Below are positions 9,248 through 20,774 of a stretch of 64,000 bases of DNA, piece by piece. The notes beneath the pieces were generated by a model. That model worked only from the letters and a program-made list of their open reading frames with translations, did no database searches and was not told the DNA's origin. Location of the stretch: contig NZ_MPNT01000009.1 of assembly GCF_001907675.1 (NCBI RefSeq), positions 136,333 through 200,332 on the forward strand. Direction: 5' to 3'. The translations under genes were made by a program, and so were the position numbers. Position 1 is the first letter of the stretch; every line of letters starts with the position of its first letter. The DNA comes from Mycobacterium paraffinicum. GTDB lineage: Bacteria > Actinomycetota > Actinomycetes > Mycobacteriales > Mycobacteriaceae.

Positions 9248-12200
9248 TGAGCACCGACACCTCGCCGCCCGGCGTCGAAGAACTAGCATCTAGCACCGTG
9301 ACCGACACGGGAGCGAACCACCGGATCGCTCGGTGGGTTGCTATCGTCGCCGGGCTGCTCGGGGCTTTGCTGGCCATCGCCACCCCGCTGCTGCCGGTCA
9401 ACCAGACCACCGCCGAGCTGAACTGGCCGCAAAACGGCAGGTTCGAAAGCGTAGACGCCCCCCTGATCGGTTACGTGGCGACCGACTTGAACATCACCGT
9501 GCCGTGTCAGGCCGCCGCCGGGCTGGCCGGACCGCAGAACGCCGGCAAGACGGTGCTGCTGTCCACGGTGCCCAAGCAGGCGCCCAAGGCCGTCGACCGC
9601 GGGCTGCTCATCCAGCGCGCCAACGACTACCTGGTGGTGGTCGTGCGCAACGTCGCGGTGGTGACCGCCCCGCTGAGCCAGGTGCTCAGCCCGGCCTGCC
9701 AGCGGCTGACCTTCACCGCGCACGCCGAGAAGGTCACCGCCGAATTCGTCGGCCTGACCCAGGGCCCCAATGCGGAGCACCCCGGCTCGCCACTGCGCGG
9801 CGAAAAGAGTGGCTACGACTTCCGGCCCCAGATCGTCGGCGTCTTCACCGACCTGAGCGGGCCGACGCCGGCGGGCCTGAGCTTCTCGGCGACCATCGAC
9901 ACGCGCTACAGCAGTAGCCCTACCGAGTTGAAGATGGCGGCGATGATCCTCGGGGTCGTGCTGACGGCCGCCGCCCTGGCCGCGCTGCACCTGCTCGACA
10001 CCGCGGACGGCACCCGGCACCGCCGTTTCCTGCCGTCGCGTTGGTGGTCGATCGGCGGGCTGGACGCCTTGGTCATCGCCGTGTTGGTGTGGTGGCAGTT
10101 CGTCGGCGCCAACACCTCCGACGACGGCTACATCCTGACCATGGCCCGGGTATCCGAGCACGCGGGCTACATGGCCAACTACTACCGCTGGTTCGGCACG
10201 CCGGAAGCCCCCTTCGGCTGGTACTACGACCTGCTGGCGGTGTGGGCCCACGTCAGCACCGCCAGCATCTGGATGCGGTTGCCCACCCTGGCCATGGCGC
10301 TGACGTGCTGGTGGGTGATCAGCCGTGAGGTGATGCCCCGCCTGGGGCACGCCGTCAAACAGAACCGCGGCGCGGCGTGGACCGCCGCCGGCATGTTCCT
10401 GGCCGTGTGGCTGCCGCTCAACAACGGGCTGCGCCCCGAGCCGATCATCGCGCTGGGCATCCTGCTCACCTGGTGCTCGGTGGAACGTGCGGTGGCCACC
10501 AGTCGGCTGCTGCCGGTGGCGGTCGCCTGCATCATCGGCGCCCTGACGTTGTTCTCCGGGCCGACCGGCATCGCCTCGATCGGCGCCCTGCTGGTGGCCA
10601 TCGGGCCGTTACGGACCATCCTGCACCGCAGGTCCAAACGATTCGGCGCGCTGCCGCTGGTGGCCCCCCTGTTGGCGGCGGTCACCGTCACAGCCATCCT
10701 GATCTTCCGCGACCAGACGCTGGCCGGCGAGATCCAGGCCAGCATGCTCAAGCGGGCCGTCGGCCCCAGCCTGAGTTGGTTCGACGAACACATCCGCTAC
10801 GAGCGCCTGTTCATGCCCAGCCCCGACGGCTCGGTCGCCCGCCGCTTCGCCGTGCTGGCCGTGGTCCTGGCGCTCGCGATCACGGTCGCAATGTCGTTGC
10901 GCAAGGGCCGAATTCCGGGCACGGCCGCCGGGCCGAGCCGCCGCATCGTCGGGATCACGATCATCTCGTTCATCGCGATGATGTTCACGCCAACCAAGTG
11001 GACCCACCACTACGGGGTGTTCGCCGGGCTGGCCGGGCCGCTGGGCGCGCTGGCCGCCGTCGCCGTGACTTCGGTGGCGATGCGGTCCCGGCGCAACCGC
11101 ACCATGTTCGCCGCCGTGGTGCTGTTCCTGATGGCCCTGTCCTTCGCCAGCGTCAACGGCTGGTGGTATGTCTCGAATTTCGGTGTGCCATGGTCGAATT
11201 CGTTCCCGGCGTGGCACTACGCCTTTGCCACCGCGCTGCTCGGACTGACGGTGGTGGTGCTGCTGCTGGCCGCGTGGTTCCATTTCGTCGATCCCGAGAA
11301 CGGCGCACCGAAGACCCGGTTGGGGGCGCGGGTCGCTGGAATCGTCCAGTCCCCGTTGGCGATTGCGACGTGGCTGCTGGTCGTGTTCGAGGTGGCGTCG
11401 CTGACCCTGGCGATGGTCGACCAGTACCCCGCCTGGACGGTGGGCCGCTCCAACCTCGAGGCGCTCACCGGCAAGTCCTGCGGACTGGCCGAGGACGTGC
11501 TGGTGGAACAGGACCCCAACGCCGGCGCGCTGGCGCCGGTGAGCGCCACGGTGGCCGACGCGCTGGGCTCGGGCCTGTCGGAAGCCTTCACCCCCAACGG
11601 TATTCCCGCCGACGTCCGCGCCGACCCCGTGATGGAACGCCCGGGCGACCGCAGCTTCATCAACGACGACAGGCTGGTCACCGGTGCGGAGGCCGGCACC
11701 GAGGGCGGCACCACCCCGGCACCGGGAATCAACGGTTCGGTCGCCCAGCTGCCCTACAACCTCGACCCCGCGCGCACACCGGTGCTCGGCAGCTGGCGGT
11801 CGGGCATCCAACTGCCCGCCCACCTGCGGTCGGGCTGGTACCGGCTGCCCACCCGCGACAGTGCCCGGCCGCTGCTGGTGGTGAGCGCGGCCGGCCGCTT
11901 CGACCCCCGCGAGGTTCAGGTCCAGTGGGCGACCGACGAGCAAGCGGCCAGCGGGCATGCCGGCGGGTCGTTCCAGTTATCCGACGTCGGGGCATCCCCG
12001 GCGTGGCGCAACTTGCGGTTGCCGCTGTCGGCGATCCCCGCCAACGCCACCCAGATCCGGCTGGTCGCCGACGACGAAGACCTGGCGCCGCAGCACTGGA
12101 TCGCGCTGACCCCGCCGCGCATCCCGCAGCTGCGCACGCTGCAGGACGTCGTCGGCTCGAAGGACCCGGTGTTCCTGGACTGGCTGGTCGGTCTGGCGTT

Positions 12201-12513
12201 CCCCTGCCAGCGCCCGTTCGGCCATCAGAACGGCGTCGACGAGACGCCGAAATGGCGCATCCTGCCGGACCGTTTCGGCGCCGAAGCCAACTCGCCGGTG
12301 ATGGACAACAACGGCGGCGGCCCGCTCGGCGTCACCGAACTGCTGCTGAAGGCGACCACGATGGCGACCTATCTGAAGGACGACTGGTCACGCGACTGGG
12401 GTTCGCTGCAACGGTTGACCCCGTATTACGCCGGCGCGCAGCCCGCGCGCCTGCAGCTGGGGACGTCGACGCGCAGCGGCCTGTGGAGCCCCGCGCCGCT
12501 GCGCAAGACCTAG
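9247..12513 (+). CDS. embC: Arabinosyltransferase EmbC
   Basis: EmbC is a GT53 membrane glycosyltransferase that elongates the arabinan of lipoarabinomannan. It has 1088 residues from ATG 9247; GTG 9298 is an alternative. An N-terminal helix ends in ATPLLPVNQTTAELNWP, followed by a jelly-roll-like periplasmic domain. The catalytic acidic motif is N-T-S-D292-D293-G-Y. A multi-helix core and a large C-terminal carbohydrate-binding domain (about 720–1088, WRILPDRFG near the end) follow. It overlaps the aftA stop. Unlike in M. tuberculosis, embA does not follow directly. Confidence 0.97.
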   Translation: MSTDTSPPGVEELASSTVTDTGANHRIARWVAIVAGLLGALLAIATPLLPVNQTTAELNWPQNGRFESVDAPLIGYVATDLNITVPCQAAAGLAGPQNAGKTVLLSTVPKQAPKAVDRGLLIQRANDYLVVVVRNVAVVTAPLSQVLSPACQRLTFTAHAEKVTAEFVGLTQGPNAEHPGSPLRGEKSGYDFRPQIVGVFTDLSGPTPAGLSFSATIDTRYSSSPTELKMAAMILGVVLTAAALAALHLLDTADGTRHRRFLPSRWWSIGGLDALVIAVLVWWQFVGANTSDDGYILTMARVSEHAGYMANYYRWFGTPEAPFGWYYDLLAVWAHVSTASIWMRLPTLAMALTCWWVISREVMPRLGHAVKQNRGAAWTAAGMFLAVWLPLNNGLRPEPIIALGILLTWCSVERAVATSRLLPVAVACIIGALTLFSGPTGIASIGALLVAIGPLRTILHRRSKRFGALPLVAPLLAAVTVTAILIFRDQTLAGEIQASMLKRAVGPSLSWFDEHIRYERLFMPSPDGSVARRFAVLAVVLALAITVAMSLRKGRIPGTAAGPSRRIVGITIISFIAMMFTPTKWTHHYGVFAGLAGPLGALAAVAVTSVAMRSRRNRTMFAAVVLFLMALSFASVNGWWYVSNFGVPWSNSFPAWHYAFATALLGLTVVVLLLAAWFHFVDPENGAPKTRLGARVAGIVQSPLAIATWLLVVFEVASLTLAMVDQYPAWTVGRSNLEALTGKSCGLAEDVLVEQDPNAGALAPVSATVADALGSGLSEAFTPNGIPADVRADPVMERPGDRSFINDDRLVTGAEAGTEGGTTPAPGINGSVAQLPYNLDPARTPVLGSWRSGIQLPAHLRSGWYRLPTRDSARPLLVVSAAGRFDPREVQVQWATDEQAASGHAGGSFQLSDVGASPAWRNLRLPLSAIPANATQIRLVADDEDLAPQHWIALTPPRIPQLRTLQDVVGSKDPVFLDWLVGLAFPCQRPFGHQNGVDETPKWRILPDRFGAEANSPVMDNNGGGPLGVTELLLKATTMATYLKDDWSRDWGSLQRLTPYYAGAQPARLQLGTSTRSGLWSPAPLRKT

Positions 12514-12526
12514 AGGCCTCCTGTTC

Positions 12527-12544
12527 GGCGGGTCTTGCCCCGCC
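12527..12544 (+). terminator. Hairpin after embC
   Basis: GGCGGG and CCCGCC form a 6-bp stem with a 6-base loop, 13 bases after the embC stop. No T-tract follows. It may attenuate or end embC transcription before the arsR-type gene. Confidence 0.4.
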
Positions 12545-12549
12545 CTGAT

Positions 12550-12569
12550 CGGTAAGTCTACGCTTACCG
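12550..12569. promoter_or_regulatory. Probable ArsR operator overlapping a -10 element
   Basis: CGGTAAG and CTTACCG form perfect 7-bp arms around a 6-base spacer, ending three bases before the GTG of the ArsR-type gene. A -10-like TACGCT (12559–12564) lies between and into the arms. The start codon could therefore be the first transcribed base (a leaderless mRNA), and the repressor would block its own promoter. The symmetry is seen; the function is inferred. Confidence 0.65.
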
Positions 12570-12572
12570 TTC

Positions 12573-12896
12573 GTGGCCACTTACCAAAGCGGGGACGTGT
12601 GGCTGGCCCTGGCCGACGGCACACGGCGGGCGATTGTGGAACGCCTCGCTCACGGCCCGTCAGCGGTCGGCGATTTGGCCCGCGACCTGCCCGTGAGCCG
12701 GCCGGCGGTGTCGCAACACCTCAAAGTGCTCAAGTCCGCAGGGCTGGTGCGTGACCGTGCCGCAGGAACTCGCCGCGTGTACCAGCTCGACCCCACCGGC
12801 CTGGAGGCGTTGCGCGCCGACCTGGACCGGTTCTGGACCCAAGCGTTGGCCGGCTACGCCCAAAGAATCGACGAGAGTAAGGGAGAAAGCCTGTGA
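12573..12896 (+). CDS. ArsR-family transcriptional repressor
   Basis: This is a 107-residue winged-helix regulator. The recognition helix lies in LPVSRPAVSQHLKVLKSAGL (about 40–59), followed by the wing RRVYQL. No metal-binding cysteines of the classic CxC type are present, so the signal is probably not a heavy metal. GTG 12573 sits three bases after a perfect inverted repeat, which suggests autoregulation. Its last bases overlap the next gene (GTGA). ArsR–SRPBCC pairs are common in actinobacteria, with the regulator controlling the partner. Confidence 0.88.
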   Translation: MATYQSGDVWLALADGTRRAIVERLAHGPSAVGDLARDLPVSRPAVSQHLKVLKSAGLVRDRAAGTRRVYQLDPTGLEALRADLDRFWTQALAGYAQRIDESKGESL

Positions 12897-13378
12897 ATCA
12901 ACGGATATCGAACGTCGCCCACCACGTCGTCGTCAATGCCCCAATCGAGCGGGCTTTCGCCGTTTTCACCGAACAATTCGGCGACTTCAAACCGCGGGAG
13001 CACAACCTGCTCGCCGTCCCGATCGCCGAGACGATCTTCGAGCCGCGGGTCGGCGGGCACATCTATGACCGCGGCGTCGACGGCAGCGTGTGCCGCTGGG
13101 CGCGGATCTTGGTCTACGAGCCGCCGCACCGCCTGGTGTTCAGCTGGGATATCGGCCCCACCTGGCAAATTGAGTCCGACCCCTCGAAAACCAGCGAGGT
13201 CGAGGTGCGGTTCACCGCCGAGTCCGACGAGCGCACCCGGGTAGACCTCGAACACCGCCACCTCGATCGCCACGGTCCCGGCTGGCAATCCGTCGCGGAA
13301 GGCATCGACGGCGATGCGGGCTGGCCGCTGTACCTGGATCGCTACGCCCGTCTGCTACCCGCCCGGGACCGGCAATGA
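12893..13378 (+). CDS. SRPBCC/AHSA1-type ligand-binding protein
   Basis: A 161-residue START-like protein of the AHSA1 subgroup. It opens with a beta strand followed by NAPIERAFAVFTEQFGDF, carries the family's RVGGHIYDRG turn, and has VFSWDIGPTW in the central sheet. It ends in a long helix (GWPLYLDRYARLL). Such proteins bind hydrophobic ligands in a helix-grip cavity; the ligand is unknown. GTG 12893 overlaps the arsR stop and its own stop overlaps the next ATG, so all three genes are one translationally coupled unit. Confidence 0.85.
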   Translation: MNQRISNVAHHVVVNAPIERAFAVFTEQFGDFKPREHNLLAVPIAETIFEPRVGGHIYDRGVDGSVCRWARILVYEPPHRLVFSWDIGPTWQIESDPSKTSEVEVRFTAESDERTRVDLEHRHLDRHGPGWQSVAEGIDGDAGWPLYLDRYARLLPARDRQ

Positions 13379-13998
13379 CGACAAGCCTGATGAGCATGGC
13401 CCGCGACGAGCGGGCCGACCTGGCGGAATTCCTGGCCACCCTGACGCCGCAGCAGTGGGAGGCGCCCAGCCTGTGCTCGCGCTGGACGGTCAAAGACGTT
13501 GTCGCGCATACGATCAGCTACGAAGAGCTCGGGCCGCTGGGGTTGGCGAGGCGCTTCGCGAAGGGCTGGGTCGTCCGCGCCAACCAGGTGGGCGTCGACG
13601 AGTTCGCCGACCTGAGTCCAGAACAGCTGCTCGACTTCCTGCGGGCCCATCTGGAACCACGCGGGTTGACAGCGGGTTTCGGCGGAATGATCGCCCTCCT
13701 CGACGGCACCATCCATCACCAAGACATCCGCCGCGCGCTGAACCGGCCCCGCGTCGTCCCCGCCGATCGGCTCGAGCGTGTTCTCGAGCTGGCGCCGGGC
13801 AACCCGAGGCTCGGGGCCGGCCGCCGGATCCGGGGGTTGCGGCTGCGCGCCACCGACGTCGATTGGGAACACGGCCACGGGCCGGAAGTCACCGGCCCCG
13901 GCGAGGCGCTGCTGATGGCGATGTCCGGCCGCCCGGCGGCGCTCGCCGACCTTGACGGCCCGGGCCTGAACGCCCTGGCCGCCCGGCTCCGCCGCTGA
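13375..13998 (+). CDS. Maleylpyruvate-isomerase / DinB-like fold protein (mycothiol-dependent type)
   Basis: A 207-residue protein of the TIGR03083/MDMPI_N type. The N-terminal four-helix bundle has the signature [18 protein letters not shown] with a metal-ligand-type His (about residue 44), and a second site [13 protein letters not shown] near residue 120 supplies further His residues. Family members use mycothiol or bind metal; the substrate here cannot be told. It is the last gene of the cassette, and 67 bases separate it from embA. Confidence 0.75.
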   Translation: MTTSLMSMARDERADLAEFLATLTPQQWEAPSLCSRWTVKDVVAHTISYEELGPLGLARRFAKGWVVRANQVGVDEFADLSPEQLLDFLRAHLEPRGLTAGFGGMIALLDGTIHHQDIRRALNRPRVVPADRLERVLELAPGNPRLGAGRRIRGLRLRATDVDWEHGHGPEVTGPGEALLMAMSGRPAALADLDGPGLNALAARLRR

Positions 13999-14065
13999 CG
14001 CCGCGCAGCCCCGCGCGGCCCCGCGTCCTCCGCGGACAAAGCGGCTTCGCTTACGATCGAGCCTC

Positions 14066-17000
14066 GTGCCCCACGACGGTTTTCAGCGATCGCAGCGGAT
14101 CCCGCGGTTCGTGGCCGCCGTCGCGGGCATCGTCGGACTGCTGTTGTGCGCGCTCGTCCCGTTGCTTCCGGTGAAGCAGACCACCGCCACGGTGCTGTGG
14201 CCGCAGGGCATCGTGGACGGGCACGTCACCCAGATCACCGCACCCCTGGTGTCCGGGGCGCCACGCGCGCTCGACATCTCCATCCCCTGCGCGGCAATCG
14301 CGACCCTGCCCGCCAGCGGCGGCCTGGTCGTCTCGACCCTGCCCGCCGGCGGCATCGACGCCGGCAAGGACGGGCTGTTCGTGCGGGCCGACAAGGACCT
14401 GGTGGTCGTCGCGTTCCGCGACACCGTGGCCGCGGCCGCGCCGCGGGCGGCGGTCGCGGGCGGGGCCTGCAGCGTGCTGCACGCCTGGGCCAACGCGGGC
14501 GCGGCGGGTGCCGAGTTCGTGGGCATGCCGGGCGCCTCGGGCAGCCTGTCCCTGGAGAAGAAACCCCAGGTAGGCGGCATCTTCACGGACCTGAAGGTGC
14601 CGCCCCAGCCGGGGCTGTCGGCCCGCATCGACATCGACACGCGCTTCATCACCGCCCCGACCGCCGTCAAGCAGCTCGCGATGGCCGTGGGTGCCCTGGC
14701 CGTTCTGACCGCCGTCATCGCGCTCGCCGCCCTCGACCGTCGCAGCCGCGGCGGCGGCACGCTGGTCAATTGGCGGTCGCCGATCGCCTGGCTCTCCCGC
14801 TACCGCCCGCGGGCGCGGTGGAGTTCCTGGCGCCGCGTCGGGCTGGCAACCTGGATCGCCGATCTCGGGGTCATCGCGACGCTGCTGGTCTGGCACGTCG
14901 TCGGCGCGACCTCGTCGGACGACGGCTACAACCTGACCATCGCCCGCGTCTCCCCGAAGGCCGGCTACATCGTCGATTACTACCGCTACTTCGGTACGAC
15001 GGACGCGCCGTTCGACTGGTACCTGGGCGTGCTGTCCAAGCTGGCGTCGGTGAGCACCGCCGGGGTGTGGATGCGGTTGCCCGCAACGCTGGCCGGGATC
15101 GCGTGCTGGCTGGTGATCAGCCACTGGATCCTGCGCAGGCTGGGCCCCGGTCGGGGCGGCCTGGCGGCGAACCGGGTGGCGGTGTTCACCGCGGGCGCGG
15201 TGTTCCTGGCCGCCTGGTTGCCGTTCAACAATGGACTGCGGCCCGAGCCGCTGATCGCGCTGGGTGTGCTGGTCACCTGGATGCTGGTGGAGCGGGCGAT
15301 CGCGCTGCAACGCCTGGCCCCGGCCGCGGTCGCGATCTTCGTGGCGATGCTCACCGTGACGCTGGCGCCGCAGGGTCTGATCGCCGTCGCCGCGCTGCTG
15401 ACCGGTTCGCGGGCCATCGCCCGGACGATCCGCCGGCGCCGGGCGACCGACGGGCTGATCGCGCCGCTGGCGGTGCTCGCGGCGTCGCTGTCGCTGATCA
15501 CCGTCGTGGTGTTCCACGGTCAGACGCTGGCCAACGTCGCCGAGTCGGCGCGCATCAAGTACAAGGTCGGTCCCACGATCGCGTGGTACCAGGACTGGCT
15601 GCGCTACTACTTCCTCACGGTGGAGTCCAACCCCGACGGGTCCATGGCCAGGCGGTTCGCGGTGCTGGTGCTGCTGCTGTGCCTGTTCGGGATGCTGGTC
15701 ATCCTGCTGCGGCGGGGGCGAGTGCCCGGCGTGGCCAGCGGCCCGGCCTGGCGGCTGATCGGCACCACCGCGATCGGCCTGCTGCTCTTGACGTTCACCC
15801 CGACGAAGTGGGCGGTCCAGTTCGGCGCCTTCGCCGGACTGGCCGGGGCGTTGGGCGCGGTCACCGCGTTCGCGCTTTCGCGGATCGGCCTGCACAACCG
15901 CCGCAACCTGACGCTGTACGTGACGGCGCTGCTGTTCGTCGTGGCGGTGGCGACCTCGGGCGTCAACGGCTGGTTCTACGTGGGCAACTACGGGGTGCCG
16001 TGGTACGACATCCAGCCGGTGATCGCGAGCCACCCGGTGACGTCGATGTTCCTGACGTTGTCGATCCTCACCGGGCTGCTGGCCGCGTGGCAGCACTTCC
16101 GCATGGACTACGCCGGCCACACCGAAGTCAAGGACAACCGGCGCAACCGGGTGCTGGCGTCGACCCCGCTGCTGGTGATCGCGAGCATCATGGTGGTCGG
16201 CGAAGTCGCCTCACTGACCAAGGGCGCGGTGTTCCGCTACCCGCTCTACACCACCGGCAAGGCCAACCTCGCCGCCCTTGCCTCGGGGCTGTCCCCGACG
16301 AGCTGTGCCATGGCCGACGACGTTCTTGCCGAGCCCGACCCCAACGCGGGCCTGCTGGCGCCGGCGCCCGGGCAGGCTTTCGGACCCGACGGCCCGCTCG
16401 GCGGGGTCAACCCGGTCGGCTTCAAGCCCGACGGCGTCGGCGACGACCTGCGGTCGTACCCCGTGGTGACCAAGCCCGGAGTGGTGAATTCGGACGCGTC
16501 GCCCAACAAGCCCAACGCCGCCATGAGCGACTCGGCGGGCACGGCCGGAGGCAGAGGCCCCGCCGGCGTCAACGGTTCCCACGCGGCGCTGCCGTTCGGC
16601 CTCGACCCGGCCCGCACCCCGGTGATGGGCAGCTACGGCGAGAATTCGCTGGCCGCCACGGCGACGTCGGCGTGGTACCAGCTGCCGCCCCGCACCCCGG
16701 ACCGGCCGATCGTCGTGGTGTCGGCGTCCGGCGCGATCTGGTCGTACAAGGAGGACGGCACCTTCACCTACGGGCAGTCGCTGAAACTGCAGTGGGGAGT
16801 CACCCGCCCCGACGGCACCACCCAGCCGCTGGCCGAGGTGCAGCCGATCGACATCGGCCCCGAGCCGGCGTGGCGCAATCTTCGGTTCCCGCTGACCTGG
16901 GCGCCGCCCGAGGCCAACGTCGCACGCATCGTTGCCTACGACCCGAATCTGAGCTCGGATCAGTGGTTCGCGTTTACGCCGCCGCGGGTGCCGGTGCTGC

Positions 17001-17392
17001 AAACCCTGCAGCAGCTGATCGGGTCGCGCACCCCGGTGCTGATGGACATCGCGACCGCCGCGAACTTCCCGTGCCAGCACCCGTTCTCCGAACACCTTGG
17101 CGTGGCGGAACTTCCGCAATACCGCATCCTGCCCGATCACAAGCAGACGGCGTCGTCGTCGAACGGGTGGCAGGCCAGCGAGGCCGGCGGTCCGTTCCTG
17201 GTCACGCAGGCGATGCTGCGCACCTCGACGGTCGCGACGTATCTTCGCGGCGACTGGTATCGCGACTGGGGCTCCGTGGAGCAGTACTTCCGGCTGGTGC
17301 CGGCTGACCAGGCGCCCGACGCCGCGATCGAACAGGGTGTGATGACAGTGCACGGCTGGAGCCGGCAGGGACCGATTCGGGCGCTGCCATGA
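14066..17392 (+). CDS. embA: Arabinosyltransferase EmbA
   Basis: EmbA is a GT53 enzyme that works with EmbB to add alpha-1,3 arabinofuranose branches to arabinogalactan arabinan. It has 1108 residues from GTG 14066, the conserved MPHDG start. After the first helix comes [18 protein letters not shown]. The catalytic motif is [13 protein letters not shown], and the multi-helix core and C-terminal domain match M. tuberculosis EmbA along the length. The upstream 67-base gap after the cassette must hold its own promoter or be read through. The stop overlaps the embB ATG (ATGA). Confidence 0.97.
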   Translation: MPHDGFQRSQRIPRFVAAVAGIVGLLLCALVPLLPVKQTTATVLWPQGIVDGHVTQITAPLVSGAPRALDISIPCAAIATLPASGGLVVSTLPAGGIDAGKDGLFVRADKDLVVVAFRDTVAAAAPRAAVAGGACSVLHAWANAGAAGAEFVGMPGASGSLSLEKKPQVGGIFTDLKVPPQPGLSARIDIDTRFITAPTAVKQLAMAVGALAVLTAVIALAALDRRSRGGGTLVNWRSPIAWLSRYRPRARWSSWRRVGLATWIADLGVIATLLVWHVVGATSSDDGYNLTIARVSPKAGYIVDYYRYFGTTDAPFDWYLGVLSKLASVSTAGVWMRLPATLAGIACWLVISHWILRRLGPGRGGLAANRVAVFTAGAVFLAAWLPFNNGLRPEPLIALGVLVTWMLVERAIALQRLAPAAVAIFVAMLTVTLAPQGLIAVAALLTGSRAIARTIRRRRATDGLIAPLAVLAASLSLITVVVFHGQTLANVAESARIKYKVGPTIAWYQDWLRYYFLTVESNPDGSMARRFAVLVLLLCLFGMLVILLRRGRVPGVASGPAWRLIGTTAIGLLLLTFTPTKWAVQFGAFAGLAGALGAVTAFALSRIGLHNRRNLTLYVTALLFVVAVATSGVNGWFYVGNYGVPWYDIQPVIASHPVTSMFLTLSILTGLLAAWQHFRMDYAGHTEVKDNRRNRVLASTPLLVIASIMVVGEVASLTKGAVFRYPLYTTGKANLAALASGLSPTSCAMADDVLAEPDPNAGLLAPAPGQAFGPDGPLGGVNPVGFKPDGVGDDLRSYPVVTKPGVVNSDASPNKPNAAMSDSAGTAGGRGPAGVNGSHAALPFGLDPARTPVMGSYGENSLAATATSAWYQLPPRTPDRPIVVVSASGAIWSYKEDGTFTYGQSLKLQWGVTRPDGTTQPLAEVQPIDIGPEPAWRNLRFPLTWAPPEANVARIVAYDPNLSSDQWFAFTPPRVPVLQTLQQLIGSRTPVLMDIATAANFPCQHPFSEHLGVAELPQYRILPDHKQTASSSNGWQASEAGGPFLVTQAMLRTSTVATYLRGDWYRDWGSVEQYFRLVPADQAPDAAIEQGVMTVHGWSRQGPIRALP

Positions 17393-20300
17393 GCGTCACG
17401 GCCGTGAACAACCGCGAAGACAACGTGACCGCCCGTCAAGACGTGCGCACGACGCGCTGGGTCGCGACGATCGCCGGGCTGATCGGCTTCGTCCTGTCGG
17501 TCGCGACGCCGTTGCTGCCCGTCGTGCAGACCACCGCCACCCTCAACTGGCCGCAGGGCGGTCAATTGAACAGCGTTACGGCTCCGTTGATTTCGCTGAC
17601 CCCGGTGGACGTGACGGCAACCGTGCCGTGCGCGGTGGTGGGCGCCCTGCCGCCGGACGGTGGGGTCGTCCTGAGCACGGCGCCCAAGAAGGGCAAGGAC
17701 GCCGCGCTGAACGCGTTGTTCGTCGTCGTCAACGCCAAACGCGTCGACGTCACCGACCGGAATGTGGTGATCGCTAGCGCGCCGCGCGACCAGGTCGCCT
17801 CCCCACAGTGTCAGCGCATCGAGATCACCTCGACGAAGGCCGGCGCCTTCGCCACCTTTGTCGGACTGAACGATTCGGCCGGCAGGCCGATCGGTGGCGG
17901 TTTCCCCGACCCGAACCTGCGGCCGCAGATCGTCGGGGTGTTCACCGACCTGACCGGCCCCGCCCCGCCAGGCCTGAAACTGTCGGCCACGATCGACACC
18001 CGATTCTCCACCACCCCAACGACTTTGAAGCTGACCGCGATGGTGCTGGCCATCGTGTCCACCATCGTCGCGCTGATCGCGTTGTGGCGCCTGGACCAGT
18101 TGGACGGGCACCGGATGCGCCGGCTCATCCCGGCGAACTGGCGCACCTTCACCCTGGCCGACGTCACCGTCATCTTCGGGTTCCTGCTGTGGCACGTGAT
18201 CGGGGCGAATTCGTCCGATGACGGTTACATCCTGGGCATGGCCCGCGTCGCCGACCACGCCGGCTACATGTCGAACTACTTCCGTTGGTTCGGCAGCCCG
18301 GAGGACCCGTTCGGCTGGTATTACAACCTGCTCGCGTTGATGACCCACGTCAGCGACGCCAGCCTGTGGATGCGGCTGCCGGACCTGATCGCGGGAATCG
18401 TCTGCTGGCTGCTGCTTTCGCGTGAGGTGCTGCCCCGCCTGGGGCCCGCGGTCGCCGGCAGCAAGGCGGCGAACTGGGCGGCGGGCATGGTCCTGCTGAC
18501 CGCGTGGATGCCGTTCGACAACGGCCTGCGCCCCGAGCCGATCATCGCGGTCGGTTCGCTGATCACCTATGTGTTGATCGAGCGCTCCATGCGTTACAGC
18601 CGGCTGACGCCCGCCGCGCTGGCGGTCATCACCGCGGCGTTCACCCTCGGCGTCCAGCCCACCGGATTGATCGCGGTGGCCGCGCTGGTCGCCGGTGGCC
18701 GGCCGATCCTGCGCATCCTGGTCCGCCGGCATCGGCTGGTGGGCACCTTGCCACTGGTGGCGCCCATGCTGGCGGCCGGCACGGTCATCCTGACCGTGGT
18801 GTTCGCCGATCAGACGCTGTCAACGGTGTTGGAAGCCACCAGGATTCGCACCGCCATCGGGCCCAGCCAGGCTTGGTACACCGAAAACCTGCGCTACTAC
18901 TACCTGATTCTGCCCACCGTCGACGGTTCGCTCTCACGGCGCTTCGGGTTCCTGATCACCGCGCTGTGCCTGTTCACCGCCGTGTTCATCATGTTGCGGC
19001 GCAAGCGGGTTCCGGGCGTGGCCCGCGGTCCGGCGTGGCGCCTGATGGGCGTCATCTTCGGCACCATGTTCTTCTTGATGTTCACCCCCACCAAATGGGT
19101 GCACCACTTCGGGCTGTTCGCCGCGGTGGGCGCGGCGATGGCCGCGCTGACGACGGCGCTGGTGTCGCCGAAGGTGCTGCGCTGGTCGCGCAACCGCATG
19201 GCGTTCCTGGCGGCGGTGCTGTTCATCCTGGCGCTGTGCTTCGCCACCACCAACGGCTGGTGGTACGTCTCCAGCTATGGTGTGCCGTTCAACAGCAGCA
19301 TGCCCAAAATTGGCGGAATCTCAATCAGCACAATATTTTTCGCGCTGTTTGTGATCGCCGCGGTGTATGCGGCGTGGTTGCACTTCGCCGACACCAGCCA
19401 CGGCGAGGGCCGCCTGGCCCGCGCGCTGACGGCTGCGCCGATCCCGCTGGCGGCCGGCTTCATGGCGCTGGTGTTCGTGGCGTCGATGGTGGCGGGCATC
19501 GTGCGTCAGTACCCCACCTACTCCAATGCCTGGGACAACCTGCGCGAGTTCAGCGGAGGCTGCGGCCTGGCCGACGACGTGCTCGTCGAGCCGGACAGCA
19601 ACGCCGGCTTCATGGCTCCGCTACCCGGCGATTACGGTCCGCTGGGGGCGCTCGGAGGCACGAACCCAACGGGATTCAGCCCCAACGGCGTCCCGGACCG
19701 CACGCTGGCCGAGTCGGTCAAGGAGACGTCGGTGCCGCAGCCGGGCACCGATTACGACTGGGACGCGCCGCTCAAGCTGACGACGCCCGGCATCAACGGA
19801 TCGACGGTCCCGCTGCCGTACGGCCTTAACCCCGCTGAAGTTCCGCTGGCCGGCAGCTACACGACCGGGGCGCAACGGCAGAGCAGGCTCACCTCCGCGT
19901 GGTATCAGCTGCCGAAAGCGGACGAGGGGCACCCGCTGGTGGTCGTGACCGCGGCGGGCACCATCGCCGGCAACAGCATCTTGCACCACCACACCAGCGG
20001 CCAGACGGTCGAGCTGGAATTCGGCAGGCCCGGTCCCGGCGGATCCGTGCAGCCGGGCGGCAGGCTGGTGCCCTACGACCTCTATGGCGAGCAACCCAAG
20101 GTGTGGCGCAACCTGCGCTTCGCGCGCTCCGAGGTCCCCGCCGACGCCGTCGCCGTGCGACTGGTCGCCGAGGACCTGTCCCTGACGCCAGACGACTGGG
20201 TCGCGGTCACCCCGCCGAGGGTGCCGGAACTGCGCTCGTTGCAGGAGTACGTAGGTTCGACGCAGCCGGTGCTGATGGACTGGGCGGTCGGGTTGGCCTT

Positions 20301-20616
20301 CCCGTGCCAGCAGCCGATGTTGCATGTCAACGGGGTCACCGAGATCCCGCGGTTCCGCATCACTCCGGACTACAACGCCAAGAAGCAGGACACCGACACG
20401 TGGCAGGACGGCGTCAACGGCGGCCTGTTGGGCATCACCGATCTGCTGCTGCGGGCCCATGTGATGTCGACCTATCTGTCGCACGACTGGGGCCGGGACT
20501 GGGGATCGCTGCGCAAGTTCGACACCATCGCCGACGCCCAGCCCGCGGAGCTCGAGCTGGGCACGGCGACCCGCAGCGGTTGGTGGTCTCCCGGGCCGAT
20601 CCGCATTAAGCCCTAG
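17389..20616 (+). CDS. embB: Arabinosyltransferase EmbB
   Basis: EmbB is the main target of ethambutol and partner of EmbA in branched arabinan synthesis. It has 1075 residues against 1098 in M. tuberculosis. The difference lies mainly in a loop after LDQLDG, where the M. tuberculosis protein has about two dozen extra residues before MRRLIP. The ethambutol-determining region reads [13 protein letters not shown]. The residue equivalent to M306 is Met284 (codon 18238–18240), so this allele is wild type at that site. ATG 17389 overlaps the embA stop. No gene follows for 158 bases. Confidence 0.97.
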   Translation: MSVTAVNNREDNVTARQDVRTTRWVATIAGLIGFVLSVATPLLPVVQTTATLNWPQGGQLNSVTAPLISLTPVDVTATVPCAVVGALPPDGGVVLSTAPKKGKDAALNALFVVVNAKRVDVTDRNVVIASAPRDQVASPQCQRIEITSTKAGAFATFVGLNDSAGRPIGGGFPDPNLRPQIVGVFTDLTGPAPPGLKLSATIDTRFSTTPTTLKLTAMVLAIVSTIVALIALWRLDQLDGHRMRRLIPANWRTFTLADVTVIFGFLLWHVIGANSSDDGYILGMARVADHAGYMSNYFRWFGSPEDPFGWYYNLLALMTHVSDASLWMRLPDLIAGIVCWLLLSREVLPRLGPAVAGSKAANWAAGMVLLTAWMPFDNGLRPEPIIAVGSLITYVLIERSMRYSRLTPAALAVITAAFTLGVQPTGLIAVAALVAGGRPILRILVRRHRLVGTLPLVAPMLAAGTVILTVVFADQTLSTVLEATRIRTAIGPSQAWYTENLRYYYLILPTVDGSLSRRFGFLITALCLFTAVFIMLRRKRVPGVARGPAWRLMGVIFGTMFFLMFTPTKWVHHFGLFAAVGAAMAALTTALVSPKVLRWSRNRMAFLAAVLFILALCFATTNGWWYVSSYGVPFNSSMPKIGGISISTIFFALFVIAAVYAAWLHFADTSHGEGRLARALTAAPIPLAAGFMALVFVASMVAGIVRQYPTYSNAWDNLREFSGGCGLADDVLVEPDSNAGFMAPLPGDYGPLGALGGTNPTGFSPNGVPDRTLAESVKETSVPQPGTDYDWDAPLKLTTPGINGSTVPLPYGLNPAEVPLAGSYTTGAQRQSRLTSAWYQLPKADEGHPLVVVTAAGTIAGNSILHHHTSGQTVELEFGRPGPGGSVQPGGRLVPYDLYGEQPKVWRNLRFARSEVPADAVAVRLVAEDLSLTPDDWVAVTPPRVPELRSLQEYVGSTQPVLMDWAVGLAFPCQQPMLHVNGVTEIPRFRITPDYNAKKQDTDTWQDGVNGGLLGITDLLLRAHVMSTYLSHDWGRDWGSLRKFDTIADAQPAELELGTATRSGWWSPGPIRIKP

Positions 20617-20774
20617 GGATTTTTAAGCGCCTTTTTTGCGCAATTCGTCAGCCGCCTAATAAGTGGAGAAATTGACGATTGAGTAATTGCCGAAAAATGG
20701 TTTGATTTCGCCGCATTCGGGTTAATACCTAACCGCTGTGATCCAGTTCACACGGGGGGAAACGGGTAGGGCCC

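Noticed and set aside
14051..16120. 689-codon minus-strand frame over embA
   Set aside because: Shadow of embA in the complementary frame; composition is implausible.
18238..18240. Ethambutol-resistance change at the EmbB M306 position
   Set aside because: The codon is ATG (Met) in context GYILGM, so it is wild type.
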